A stretch of 64,000 bases of DNA from Antrihabitans cavernicola. GTDB lineage: Bacteria > Actinomycetota > Actinomycetes > Mycobacteriales > Mycobacteriaceae. The stretch spans positions 248,001 to 312,000 of the forward strand of contig NZ_VLNY01000004.1 in the NCBI RefSeq assembly GCF_008297975.1. Direction: 5' to 3'. Under the pieces are notes generated by a model. It made no database searches, had not been told where the DNA came from, and worked only from the letters and a program-made list of their open reading frames with translations. This document shows positions 1 through 7,723 of the stretch, one piece after another. Numbering within the stretch: position 1 is the first letter of the stretch; each line of letters starts with the position of its first letter. The position numbers and the translations under genes are program-made.

Positions 1-1079
1 CAGGCGTCTGGCTGATCTACCTCGCCTATCCCGTCGGCGCGGCGTGGAAGCTCGACACCGTTCCGCGGGTTTTCGGTCTGACGCTGATCGCACTGTTCGC
101 GGTGGCGTACCTGTCGGCGTTCATGTTGTTCCGCACCAGGTACGCCTGGCCGCGGCCGGCGACTCGCATCGTATGGAGCGTCGTCGGGACACTGCTCTTG
201 ATCATGGTCGTCGCGATGTTCCCACTGGGCTCGGCGGCATTCGCCTTCTCGGTGTACATCGCGGCACTCGGCGCATTCACGTTGCCCACGAAGCAGTCGT
301 GGTTGCTGTCGCTGGGCTTGGTCGCGTCGGCGTTGATTCTGCCTCTGCTGATCTCGAGTTGGGAGAAGCAGGAATCCCTCGCATTCCAGTTGATCGTTGC
401 GACGTTCGCGGCGTGGGGGATAGGCCAGATCATCCTGCGCAACCAGCAATTGGCCGCTGCCAGAGAGCAGTTGGCGGTGTGGGCAGTCGCCGAAGAGCGG
501 TTGCGGGTGGGCCGCGACGTGCATGACATCCTGGGCCACTCGTTGACGGTCATCACGATCAAGACCGAACTCGCTCGCCGTTTGATCGACGTCGACGTGG
601 AGCGCGCAAAAGCAGAACTCGAAGACATCGAACGGCTGTCTCGCGATGCCCTGGCCGGTGTGCGCAGCACGGTCGGCGGCCTGCGCGAAGTCACGTTGGC
701 AGGGGAGTTGGCGAACGCGAACTCCGCCCTGTCGGCCGCGGGAATCCGCCCCGTATTGCCGCACATCGCCGATTCGGACATCTCGAAGCCGAGGGGTGAG
801 ATCTTTGCCTGGGTACTGCGCGAGGCGGTGACGAATGTGGTGCGGCACAGCGGCGCCCAGCAATGCGAGGTGCGTGTCCGGCCGACCGAGATCGAAATCG
901 TCGACGACGGTGGCGGTTACGACAAGGACAACGATTCCTCGGGCTCCGGGCTCGCCGGATTGCGCGAGCGCGTGAGTACAGCGGGCGGGACGCTGCGAAT
1001 AGGATCGAATCACGGTAGGGGCTTTCGCCTTGTCGCATCCTTTCCTGATTCGACTGTTGCAGAGGAGGTTTCGGCGTGA
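1..1079 (+). CDS. DesK/NarL-class sensor histidine kinase, 5' truncated by window edge
   Basis: Membrane sensor kinase of a two-component system. The reading frame is open from base 3, so the true start lies upstream of the window. Several hydrophobic segments (about bases 60-330) are followed by a short coiled coil and a HisKA_3 dimerisation domain with the motif DVHDILGHSL; the phospho-acceptor His is encoded near base 522. A HATPase domain follows, with an N-box like REAVTNVVRHS and the G-box DDGGG. This architecture (multi-TM, HisKA_3, HATPase) is typical of kinases that phosphorylate NarL/LuxR-type regulators, and such a gene follows directly with a 4-bp GTGA overlap. ABC transporter genes often precede such pairs, but that cannot be seen here. 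The signal sensed is unknown. Confidence 0.93.
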   Translation, partial: GVWLIYLAYPVGAAWKLDTVPRVFGLTLIALFAVAYLSAFMLFRTRYAWPRPATRIVWSVVGTLLLIMVVAMFPLGSAAFAFSVYIAALGAFTLPTKQSWLLSLGLVASALILPLLISSWEKQESLAFQLIVATFAAWGIGQIILRNQQLAAAREQLAVWAVAEERLRVGRDVHDILGHSLTVITIKTELARRLIDVDVERAKAELEDIERLSRDALAGVRSTVGGLREVTLAGELANANSALSAAGIRPVLPHIADSDISKPRGEIFAWVLREAVTNVVRHSGAQQCEVRVRPTEIEIVDDGGGYDKDNDSSGSGLAGLRERVSTAGGTLRIGSNHGRGFRLVASFPDSTVAEEVSA

Positions 1080-1690
1080 CCGATCCAATTCGCCTGCTGC
1101 TCGCCGACGATCAGGCCTTGGTGCGCGGTGCACTTGCCGCCTTGCTCGATCTGGAATCCGACCTGGAAGTAGTGGCCGAGGTGGGTCGCGGCGACGAGGT
1201 GCTCGACGCGGTGCAACGCACCACCCCCGACGTTGCCCTTCTCGATGTGGAAATGCCGGGGCTCGACGGCATTTCGGTGGCGGAACAGTTGCACGGCGCG
1301 CATCCGAACGTGCGCATTCTGATGGTGACGACGTTCGGGCGGCCAGGCTACCTACGCCGGGCGATCGATGCCGGCGCAAGCGGATTCGTCGTCAAGGACA
1401 CCCCGGCCCGACAGTTGGCCGATGCGGTGCGACGCGTGCACATGGGCTTGCGCGTCGTCGATCCGGCGTTGGCCACAGAGACGTTGACGTCCGGAACATC
1501 ACCGCTGACCGCTCGGGAGCGCGAAGTGCTGACCGCCGCCGCGGGTGGCGCGACGGCAGGTTCGATCGCGCGGTCGATGCATCTGTCGGAAGGCACTGTG
1601 CGCAACCACCTGTCGTCGGCGATCGGGAAAACCGGAACGTCGACCAGGGCCGAAGCCGCCCGTGAGGCGGAGCGGCTGGGCTGGTTGTGA
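1076..1690 (+). CDS. LuxR/NarL-family response regulator
   Basis: DNA-binding partner of the upstream kinase, translationally coupled to it (GTGA overlap, GTG start at 1076). The N-terminal receiver domain has the acidic pocket LADDQ, phospho-acceptor Asp57 in LLDVEMPG, and the conserved Lys in VVKDTP. The C-terminal LuxR helix-turn-helix begins at about residue 140 (SPLTAREREVL) and carries the recognition helix SEGTVRNHLSSA. At 204 residues it has the normal length. The family acts as a transcription factor after phosphorylation; the target genes are probably close upstream of the window, which is an inference. Confidence 0.95.
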   Translation: MTDPIRLLLADDQALVRGALAALLDLESDLEVVAEVGRGDEVLDAVQRTTPDVALLDVEMPGLDGISVAEQLHGAHPNVRILMVTTFGRPGYLRRAIDAGASGFVVKDTPARQLADAVRRVHMGLRVVDPALATETLTSGTSPLTAREREVLTAAAGGATAGSIARSMHLSEGTVRNHLSSAIGKTGTSTRAEAAREAERLGWL

Positions 1691-1695
1691 CACAG

Positions 1696-2601
1696 CTAGG
1701 GTTGCCGCCAATGCACGGCGAAGGCGCGGGCCGGGTTCGCAGTGAAGATCGCGGTTGCGACATCCGTACCCAGCTCGTGTTCGATCCGGGGGCGTAGGCC
1801 ACCGAGCAGGAACGGCATGCCGGGCCCGTCGGCTGTGGACCGCGCGGATGCCGTGACCGTATCGCCGCCGAGCAAGATCTGGTGGGTGTGACCTGCGTCG
1901 ACGAGCGCGGCGATACCGTCCAGCAGGCGCCAATCGGTGTTGTGGTGGGCTCGCGACGGACCGTCGAAGGCCAGGAAGGCGCCGGCCTCGGCGGCGCGGC
2001 GATGGACTCGCATATCGGGGAAACGGTGCAGGTGTCCGAGGATCACCCGTTCGGCAGGAACGCCGTGGGTGCCGCAGAGCAGATTCAACACATCGAGGGC
2101 CGCCGTGCCGCCCTCCAAATGGACGCCGATCGGTGCGTCGGTGGCGCGATGAGCCTCGGCGGCAGCTGCCATCACGTGCAGAGCGTGGCGGTCCAGATGA
2201 TGAAAGGAACCGGCCACCTTGATCATCCCTGCGCGGATCGGCGCACTGGTCAGTTCGTGAACGAACAGGTCGGCCAGTGTGTCGTAGTGGCGTTCCAGCG
2301 TGCTCGCGCTGTAGTGCTGCGCTCGATGCATTCCGGTGGCCGCGACGATATGAACGCCGGATTGCTTCGACAGCGTTGGCAATTGCTCGAGTCGGCGGCG
2401 CATGCCCCACGGCGTCCACTGAACGACGGTACGACCGCCGAGCGCAGCAAAGGCATCGATTTCGACGCGAGCGGCTACGACGTCGTCGAGTTCTTCGCCC
2501 GGTAGCGAGGGAAGGCTGATGAAGAGGTGATCGTGGGCATCGGAGACGCCGACCTCGTCGGGCGAAATATCGCCGAGAACGGTTCGAACCGTGGGGGTCA
2601 T
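1696..2601 (-). CDS. Phosphotriesterase-family metal-dependent hydrolase (lactonase-like)
   Basis: 301-residue amidohydrolase-superfamily protein of the phosphotriesterase/PLL type. The N-terminal metal-binding HxH is His23-x-His25 in SDAHDHLF; a bridging-Lys candidate lies in AGMIKVAG, later metal His residues in IGVHLEGG and LGHLHRF, and the final Asp in LLGGDTV. Members hydrolyse lactones or phosphoesters; the natural substrate here cannot be read from the sequence. Its start overlaps the end of the upstream carboxymuconolactone decarboxylase-like gene by 4 bp, so the two probably form one transcript controlled from the region of the two palindromes at 3066-3119. Confidence 0.88.
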   Translation of the reverse strand: MTPTVRTVLGDISPDEVGVSDAHDHLFISLPSLPGEELDDVVAARVEIDAFAALGGRTVVQWTPWGMRRRLEQLPTLSKQSGVHIVAATGMHRAQHYSASTLERHYDTLADLFVHELTSAPIRAGMIKVAGSFHHLDRHALHVMAAAAEAHRATDAPIGVHLEGGTAALDVLNLLCGTHGVPAERVILGHLHRFPDMRVHRRAAEAGAFLAFDGPSRAHHNTDWRLLDGIAALVDAGHTHQILLGGDTVTASARSTADGPGMPFLLGGLRPRIEHELGTDVATAIFTANPARAFAVHWRQP

Positions 2602-3038
2602 CGCGACGCCGCCTGGTCCGTATCGGCGAGCGCGGTGGCAGCGACGCGCAACCCGGCTAACGCCTTCGGCACGCCGACGTAGGGCGCAAGGTGAACGAAG
2701 ACCTCGACGATTTCTTGCCGAGTCATGCCGACCCGCAATCCAGTTCTGACGTGACCCGCCAGCTGCGGATCCACGCCTCCGATCGCAGTCAGCGCGGACA
2801 GATTGACGAGCTGGCGGTCGCGTAGCGACAAATCCGGACGCTGATAGGTGCCGCCGAACAACGCGGTGACGATCCAGTCGGCGAATCCAGGCGCGACCGC
2901 TTCGAGTCCCGGCAGTGTGGACTGTTGGGTTGCGCTGTCCTGCAACACATCCAGCAGGCGGTAACCCTCGGCTCGGTCCAATGGCGCCCGCGTCAGGTGC
3001 TCTGTGAGCGGTAGCTCGGTCTGCTTGCTCGTGTCCAT
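2598..3038 (-). CDS. Carboxymuconolactone decarboxylase (CMD)-family protein
   Basis: 146-residue all-helical CMD/AhpD-fold protein. The core AGHVRTGLRVGMTRQEIVEV matches the gamma-carboxymuconolactone decarboxylase segment and keeps the family His. No CxxC pair is present, so it is of the decarboxylase type rather than the AhpD peroxidase type. First gene of a two-gene operon with the phosphotriesterase-like protein (4-bp overlap). Together they suggest ring or lactone degradation, but the substrate is unknown. It is divergent from the CGNR regulator, with two GTAACG palindromes in the shared intergenic region. Confidence 0.85.
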   Translation of the reverse strand: MDTSKQTELPLTEHLTRAPLDRAEGYRLLDVLQDSATQQSTLPGLEAVAPGFADWIVTALFGGTYQRPDLSLRDRQLVNLSALTAIGGVDPQLAGHVRTGLRVGMTRQEIVEVFVHLAPYVGVPKALAGLRVAATALADTDQAASR

Positions 3039-3065
3039 TTCTGCACCTTCGCCTTCGCGAGCGTT

Positions 3066-3084
3066 GTAACGGTTGAAGCGTTAC
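3066..3084. promoter_or_regulatory. Palindromic operator candidate 1
   Basis: 19-bp inverted repeat GTAACGGTTGAAGCGTTAC with 6-bp outer arms (GTAACG/CGTTAC). It lies 28 bp upstream of the CMD gene start and 35 bp from a second copy of the same type. The placement between divergent genes and the duplication are seen directly; binding by the adjacent CGNR-family protein is inferred. Confidence 0.7.
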
Positions 3085-3100
3085 GGAGACGCTAACACAA

Positions 3101-3119
3101 GTAACGGTTGAGCCGTTAC
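3101..3119. promoter_or_regulatory. Palindromic operator candidate 2
   Basis: 19-bp inverted repeat GTAACGGTTGAGCCGTTAC with 7-bp outer arms (GTAACGG/CCGTTAC). It ends 9 bp before the ATG at 3129, so a bound protein would cover the promoter or ribosome site of the CGNR gene and would suit negative autoregulation. Confidence 0.7.
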
Positions 3120-3128
3120 ACTCGTGGC

Positions 3129-3689
3129 ATGGTCAAAGCGGACAACCTCGCATTCCGGTTCGACTGCGGCGCCGTGTGGTTGAACCTGCTCGCAACGACG
3201 GGCCGCACCTTCGGTCCGGATCCGGTCGAACGTCTCGGCACACTGGAGCGATTTGCGGAATGGCTCGACCTCTCCGAGCTGTCGCCCGTGCGGCCGCCGA
3301 CGCGACGCGACCTGGAGCAGGCATGTCGCTTGCGGGAGACGCTGCGCGCGCTGGCATTGAGCACCGTCGACAAGGAGCCGCCGCCCGCCGCCGCCGTCGC
3401 CGATCTGGCAGCGATTCTTTCCGGTGACGACAAGCCGATTCGGTTGACCGCGAGCGATCGTCTGCATCGGAATCCGCCGGCGACCGCCGCCGATGCCCTG
3501 AAGCGAATCGCCCGCCAGGCGATGGAGCATCTGACCGGTGCCGACCGGCTCGCTCTCAAGAGTTGTCCGGAACACGACTGCCGGGGCGTCTTCATCGATC
3601 CGACAGGCCGGCGTCGGTGGTGTCCATCGCCTGCGTGTGCAACCCGAGGCAGGGTTCGCGCGCACCGGGCCCGCCTCGCAGGCGCCTGA
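3129..3689 (+). CDS. CGNR zinc-finger / ABATE-domain transcriptional regulator
   Basis: 186-residue protein with an N-terminal ABATE-like stress domain (about residues 1-125) and a C-terminal treble-clef zinc finger. The finger has Cys residues in SCPEHDC and WCPSPAC and ends in an Arg-rich tail. In canonical members the last Cys is followed by Gly-Asn-Arg (CGNR); here it reads CATR, so the signature is degenerate while the zinc ligands remain. The ATG at 3129 is preferred over the in-frame TTG at 3108, which lies inside the second palindrome. Divergent from the CMD/phosphotriesterase operon, which it probably controls together with itself. Confidence 0.85.
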   Translation: MVKADNLAFRFDCGAVWLNLLATTGRTFGPDPVERLGTLERFAEWLDLSELSPVRPPTRRDLEQACRLRETLRALALSTVDKEPPPAAAVADLAAILSGDDKPIRLTASDRLHRNPPATAADALKRIARQAMEHLTGADRLALKSCPEHDCRGVFIDPTGRRRWCPSPACATRGRVRAHRARLAGA

Positions 3690-3765
3690 TCGTTGGCGCG
3701 GCTGTGAGACACGCGACCGGTGGTGGCTGCACCGTTGCGCGACCTGCGACTGGCAAACTTGGGGA

Positions 3766-4458
3766 GTGACTTCGGCTCCAGTGCGGTACGAACCTGAACA
3801 ATCCAGCGATCCCGAACGCCTCGGCTTCGGTGGAACGCTGGTGCGTTGGGTCGGTCGGCTGGTCGTCGGAACTATGTTGATGGCAGTTCTGCTCGTCGCT
3901 GGAACCGCTGTGCGCGTCTGGCAGGTTGCGCGAATCGACGATCTGACCAAGGCCGACGCGATCGTGGTGCTCGGCGCTGCGCAATACTCCGGAACGCCGT
4001 CGTCGGTGTTCGAGGCCCGTCTCGACCAGGCCGCCCTTCTGTACGGTCGCGGAATTGCCCCCACCGTCATCACGGTCGGCGGCAAGCAGGTGGGCGACGA
4101 GTACACCGAGGCGGCGTCCGGCAAGAACTATCTGTCGGAGCATGGCGTTCCCGCCGACCACATCGTCGCGATCGAAGAAGGCTCCGACACGCTGCGCAGC
4201 ATCGAAGCCGTCAACGCCGAAATGAACAAACGCAACGAGAAGTCGGCCGTCCTTGTCAGCGATCCATGGCATTCGCTGCGGACCCGCACGATGGCGCGTG
4301 ACGACGGTCTCGACGCGTGGACCGCGCCGACTCGGACCGGTCCCGCCGTGTATACGCGGGAGTCGCAGATCCACGGGATCGCGCGGGAGACCGGCGCATT
4401 GCTCTGGTACCAGTTGACGCACTTCTCGGCGGATTTCAAGTACACGGCAGGGCAGTGA
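3766..4458 (+). CDS. DUF218/YdcF-SanA-like membrane protein
   Basis: 230-residue protein with one N-terminal transmembrane helix (about residues 27-49) and an extracytoplasmic DUF218 domain. The domain begins [17 protein letters not shown], the usual glycine-rich first strand, and continues with the [10 protein letters not shown] and [10 protein letters not shown] segments and the SDPWHSLRT strand. Relatives (SanA, ElyC, YdcF) have been linked to envelope integrity and vancomycin tolerance, but the biochemical activity is not settled. The GTG at 3766 follows GGGGA; upstream codons belong to non-coding sequence after the CGNR gene. Its stop overlaps the GTG start of dgt, so the two are probably cotranscribed. 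Confidence 0.88.
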   Translation: MTSAPVRYEPEQSSDPERLGFGGTLVRWVGRLVVGTMLMAVLLVAGTAVRVWQVARIDDLTKADAIVVLGAAQYSGTPSSVFEARLDQAALLYGRGIAPTVITVGGKQVGDEYTEAASGKNYLSEHGVPADHIVAIEEGSDTLRSIEAVNAEMNKRNEKSAVLVSDPWHSLRTRTMARDDGLDAWTAPTRTGPAVYTRESQIHGIARETGALLWYQLTHFSADFKYTAGQ

Positions 4459-5735
4459 CAAACAGCGGGGCAGCGACGACGACGCGATATTCCGAGCACG
4501 ATCGACAGCGACTGGTTGTCGAACCCGCCAAAACAGCGGGTTTACCCGGCGCTGATGCGGCACATCGCAGCGACTTCTCCCGTGATCGGGCCAGGGTGCT
4601 GCATTCGGCAGCGTTTCGTCGATTGGCGGACAAGACTCAGGTCATGGGTCCGCGTGAGGGCGATACGCCGAGAACGCGGCTGACGCATTCGTTGGAGGTC
4701 GCGCAGATCGGCCGCGGCATCGCCGATGGACTGGGTGCCGATCCGGACCTGGTCGATCTTGCCGGTCTCGCCCACGACATCGGGCATCCACCGTACGGCC
4801 ACAACGGCGAGAAGGCGCTCGACGATTTTGCGGCCGACTTCGGCGGTTTCGAAGGCAACGCGCAGAATCTCCGGATTCTGACTCGACTGGAACCGAAGGT
4901 GCTCGACGATGCCGGTGCCAGTGCCGGGTTGAATCTCACCAGGGCATCGCTCGACGCCGTGACCAAGTACCCGTGGGGTAGGCCGAGCGCGGGTGCCAAG
5001 TTCGGTGCGTACGACGTCGATCTGGAGCGTTTGGCATGGGTGCGCGACGGTGCTCCACCGATGCGACAGAGTCTGGAATCGCAAGCCATGGATTGGGCCG
5101 ACGACGTCGCCTACTCGGTGCACGACGTCGAGGACGGTGTAGTCGCAGGCCGCATCGACCTGCGTGCGTTGGCGGATCCGACCGAGCAGCGAGCGTTGGC
5201 AGATTTGGGTGCGGGTCAGCATTCCGGCCCGTCAGCCGACGACCTTGTCGAGGCAGCTCGACGCCTCTCGCTGATGCCCGTGGTGGCGGCGGTCTCGCAC
5301 TACGACGGGACCATCGCCAGCTCCGTCGCGTTGAAGCGGCTGACCAGCGAGTTCGTCGGCCGATTCGCATCGGCTGCAATATCGAGTACCCGCCAGGCGG
5401 CGGGAATCGGTCCGCTCTCGCGCTACGACGCCGACCTGGTGGTTCCGCCGATCGTCGCCGCCGAAGTGGCGATGCTGAAGACTGTTGCGCTGCGCTATGT
5501 GATGTCGGATCCAGGCCATCAGGTGCAGCAGGCCGATCAACGCGATCGAATTCACCAGGTAGCGCAATGGCTGTTGCGGACCGCACCGAAGGGCATCGAT
5601 GCGTCCCTGCTGCCGTATTGGGAGGCCGCAACCACCGATCATGAGCGGGTTCGGGTGATCGTCGATCAGATCGCGTCGTACACCGAGAGCCGGTTGGAGC
5701 GGGTCGCGGCACTGGTGGAATCCGCGTCGCGATGA
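4455..5735 (+). CDS. dgt: Deoxyguanosinetriphosphate triphosphohydrolase-like protein
   Basis: 426-residue HD-superfamily dNTPase that cleaves dGTP (or other dNTPs) to the nucleoside and triphosphate. The HD metal-site residues are visible as [12 protein letters not shown] (first His) and [15 protein letters not shown] (His-Asp pair plus following His residues), and the final Asp lies in [11 protein letters not shown]. The GTG start at 4455 lies inside the stop of the DUF218 gene. The order dgt then dnaG is shared with mycobacteria (Rv2344c-Rv2343c in M. tuberculosis), although a VOC gene and an HNH gene intervene here. Confidence 0.95.
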   Translation: MTNSGAATTTRYSEHDRQRLVVEPAKTAGLPGADAAHRSDFSRDRARVLHSAAFRRLADKTQVMGPREGDTPRTRLTHSLEVAQIGRGIADGLGADPDLVDLAGLAHDIGHPPYGHNGEKALDDFAADFGGFEGNAQNLRILTRLEPKVLDDAGASAGLNLTRASLDAVTKYPWGRPSAGAKFGAYDVDLERLAWVRDGAPPMRQSLESQAMDWADDVAYSVHDVEDGVVAGRIDLRALADPTEQRALADLGAGQHSGPSADDLVEAARRLSLMPVVAAVSHYDGTIASSVALKRLTSEFVGRFASAAISSTRQAAGIGPLSRYDADLVVPPIVAAEVAMLKTVALRYVMSDPGHQVQQADQRDRIHQVAQWLLRTAPKGIDASLLPYWEAATTDHERVRVIVDQIASYTESRLERVAALVESASR

Positions 5736-6124
5736 CGTTTCCCCACGTGCGTCAAGTCGTGCTCGATTGCACCGATGCGCGCCTGCTCGCGGAGTTCTAC
5801 CGCGAATTGCTCGGCTGGTCGTATCGGTCCGGCGACGAGGTGCCGCTCGGTCAGGATTGGCTGGTGCTGCGCAATCCGGCCGGGGCGGGCTTGGCATTCC
5901 AACAGGTGGCGGACTTGCCCGAGCCCACCTGGCCGACGGGTGACCGGCCGCAGATGCTGCACCTCGACCTCACCGTGCACGATGCGGAGGAGTTGACGGC
6001 GCAACATCGCCGCGTGCTGAACCTGGGTGCGAAGCTGCTTCGCGATCGATTCGACGACCCTGACGAGCCGCTCTACGTGTACGCCGACCCTGCTGGGCAT
6101 CCATTCTGCATCTTCGTCGGGTAG
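5732..6124 (+). CDS. VOC (glyoxalase/bleomycin-resistance) family protein
   Basis: 130-residue protein made of two beta-alpha-beta-beta-beta halves of the vicinal oxygen chelate fold; the first half begins [20 protein letters not shown] and the second is around [16 protein letters not shown]. It ends with the usual [10 protein letters not shown] strand containing the last metal-ligand region. Start ATG overlaps the dgt stop by 4 bp. Substrate unknown; this subclass is often annotated glyoxalase-like. Confidence 0.85.
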   Translation: MTFPHVRQVVLDCTDARLLAEFYRELLGWSYRSGDEVPLGQDWLVLRNPAGAGLAFQQVADLPEPTWPTGDRPQMLHLDLTVHDAEELTAQHRRVLNLGAKLLRDRFDDPDEPLYVYADPAGHPFCIFVG

Positions 6125-6190
6125 GAGCACTCTTCACGTTAATCCCAAGGGCCCCAACAGTTTCAGGAGTTTCGTGTCGGAGGGTCTCGA

Positions 6191-6202
6191 TACAATTCGG
6201 GC
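6191..6202 (+). promoter_or_regulatory. Leaderless -10 element
   Basis: TACAAT at 6191-6196 is followed by six bases and then the ATG at 6203, the spacing expected when transcription starts at the A of the start codon. No good Shine-Dalgarno lies in range. A clear -35 was not found. Confidence 0.5.
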
Positions 6203-7471
6203 ATGGGATTAGGGGAGATTCTCGAGGAGATCAGGTCGGTGAGCCGCGAGTCGTGGCAGCTGACCGACGACGCGTTGGCGTCGTCACTCATCGATGTCTG
6301 CTCCGCGATTCATGGTCTCGAAGCGCTGCGGTACCGGTTGATCAGCGACATGAACGAGCGCGGCGCCGTCCCGTCCGGGTACACCAGTGTCGCCTTCTGG
6401 TTGGCGTGCTGCACCTCGTTGAACACCCGTGAGGCGGTCCGGATCGAACGGCGCGCGGACGCTCTGCGTAGTAGTCCGGAGGTGCGGGCGGCGTACGAGG
6501 CCGACGACATCTGCGCCGATCACGCCGCGATGATCATTTCGTTCATGGAACGACCCCCGGCGGCGATGCCTGCCGAGGCGGCACCCGCCGCCCTGAAGTT
6601 CCTCTTGGACGCCGCGACGGATCGCGACACCCGGGTGCTGCGCGGTGCAATCGCGAAACTGAAGCAGGTCTTCGAAACCGATGATCCGCCACCCGCCGAA
6701 GACCTTGATCGCAACGAATTCTTCGCCTCACCCACCAGCAACGGACGCGTTCTGCTCAAAGGTGATGTCGATGCCGAGACCGGGGAGATGCTGCTCTCCG
6801 CCCTGTCGCCGTTGTCGAAACCACGACCCACCTCAGATGCCGAACCGGATCGACGCACCCCAGCCCAACGCCGGGCGGATGCCCTGACCGAGGTGCTGCG
6901 CCGCTACCACGATGCGGCGTGCGGGCCGGAGGAAGGTAACGAGCGCCCGCACCTGCACGTCCATATCAACGCCCGGGATCTCGTCGAAAGGCCTGCTGCG
7001 GATCGGGGTGCGTACGACGAGATGTTCGCCCAAACGGATGTGGGTTGGACGCCCTGGATGGGACCCTTGTCCGTCGATACGGTTGGCCGGTTGGCGTGTG
7101 ACTGCACCCTGTCCCCGATTTTGTTGGACGAGAACGGCACCCCGATCGATTTGGGCCGCACCACGAAGGTGATTTCCCGAAAGTTGCGGCGGGCGTTGGT
7201 GGCCCGGGATCACGGGTGTGCGTTCCCGGGCTGCGGACGGCCCCCGTCGTGGTGCGACGGGCATCATGTCAAGCATTGGGCGGATGGCGGACCGACGGAT
7301 TTGGATAATTTGGTCCTGCTCTGCCGGTTTCATCACCGGATGATTCATCACAGCGGCTGGGACGTGATCATGGGCGAGGATCGCCACCCGTGGTTCATCC
7401 CACCCGCCTCGCGGGACCGATTCCGAGAACCCTTACCCGCCAACAACCGCGGGGCGCCCGTCCCCGCGTAA
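6203..7471 (+). CDS. HNH endonuclease-domain protein, DUF222 / 13E12 family
   Basis: 422-residue protein with an N-terminal DUF222 helical region (about residues 1-330) and a C-terminal HNH domain. The domain has CAFPGCGRPPSWCDGHH (zinc Cys pair and catalytic His), then NLVLLCRFHHRMIHH. These are the proteins of the mycobacterial REP13E12 repeats, multicopy in many actinobacteria; activity in vivo is not established. It appears to have its own leaderless promoter and a 12-bp-stem hairpin after it, so it looks like an independent insert between dgt and dnaG. No flanking direct repeats were recognised. Confidence 0.9.
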   Translation: MGLGEILEEIRSVSRESWQLTDDALASSLIDVCSAIHGLEALRYRLISDMNERGAVPSGYTSVAFWLACCTSLNTREAVRIERRADALRSSPEVRAAYEADDICADHAAMIISFMERPPAAMPAEAAPAALKFLLDAATDRDTRVLRGAIAKLKQVFETDDPPPAEDLDRNEFFASPTSNGRVLLKGDVDAETGEMLLSALSPLSKPRPTSDAEPDRRTPAQRRADALTEVLRRYHDAACGPEEGNERPHLHVHINARDLVERPAADRGAYDEMFAQTDVGWTPWMGPLSVDTVGRLACDCTLSPILLDENGTPIDLGRTTKVISRKLRRALVARDHGCAFPGCGRPPSWCDGHHVKHWADGGPTDLDNLVLLCRFHHRMIHHSGWDVIMGEDRHPWFIPPASRDRFREPLPANNRGAPVPA

Positions 7472-7497
7472 ACACCGGCACACAACCACACAGAACG

Positions 7498-7525
7498 GCT
7501 CCGCATCGGCAACCCGATGCGGAGC
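7498..7525 (+). terminator. Hairpin after the HNH/DUF222 gene
   Basis: Perfect 12-bp stem GCTCCGCATCGG / CCGATGCGGAGC with a 4-nt loop, 26 bp after the stop codon. No strong T-run follows, so termination would be of the actinobacterial I-shaped, T-poor type. Confidence 0.6.
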
Positions 7526-7723
7526 TGTCCTGCATATGTCTGGTGAGCGCCTCCGCAGCCGTAGGAATGCCCGCTACATGGACAGTGGCGGCGTTCGGTG
7601 CGCCCGACGAGGTCCGCGATCGTGACCGGCACCCGGGTAGTCGTCGGCACCCAGATCTCCCTATACGACCAGCTCATCCCACCTGACATCGGAGGGGCTG
7701 GCAGGTGGCTAGACTTGGGCGCC

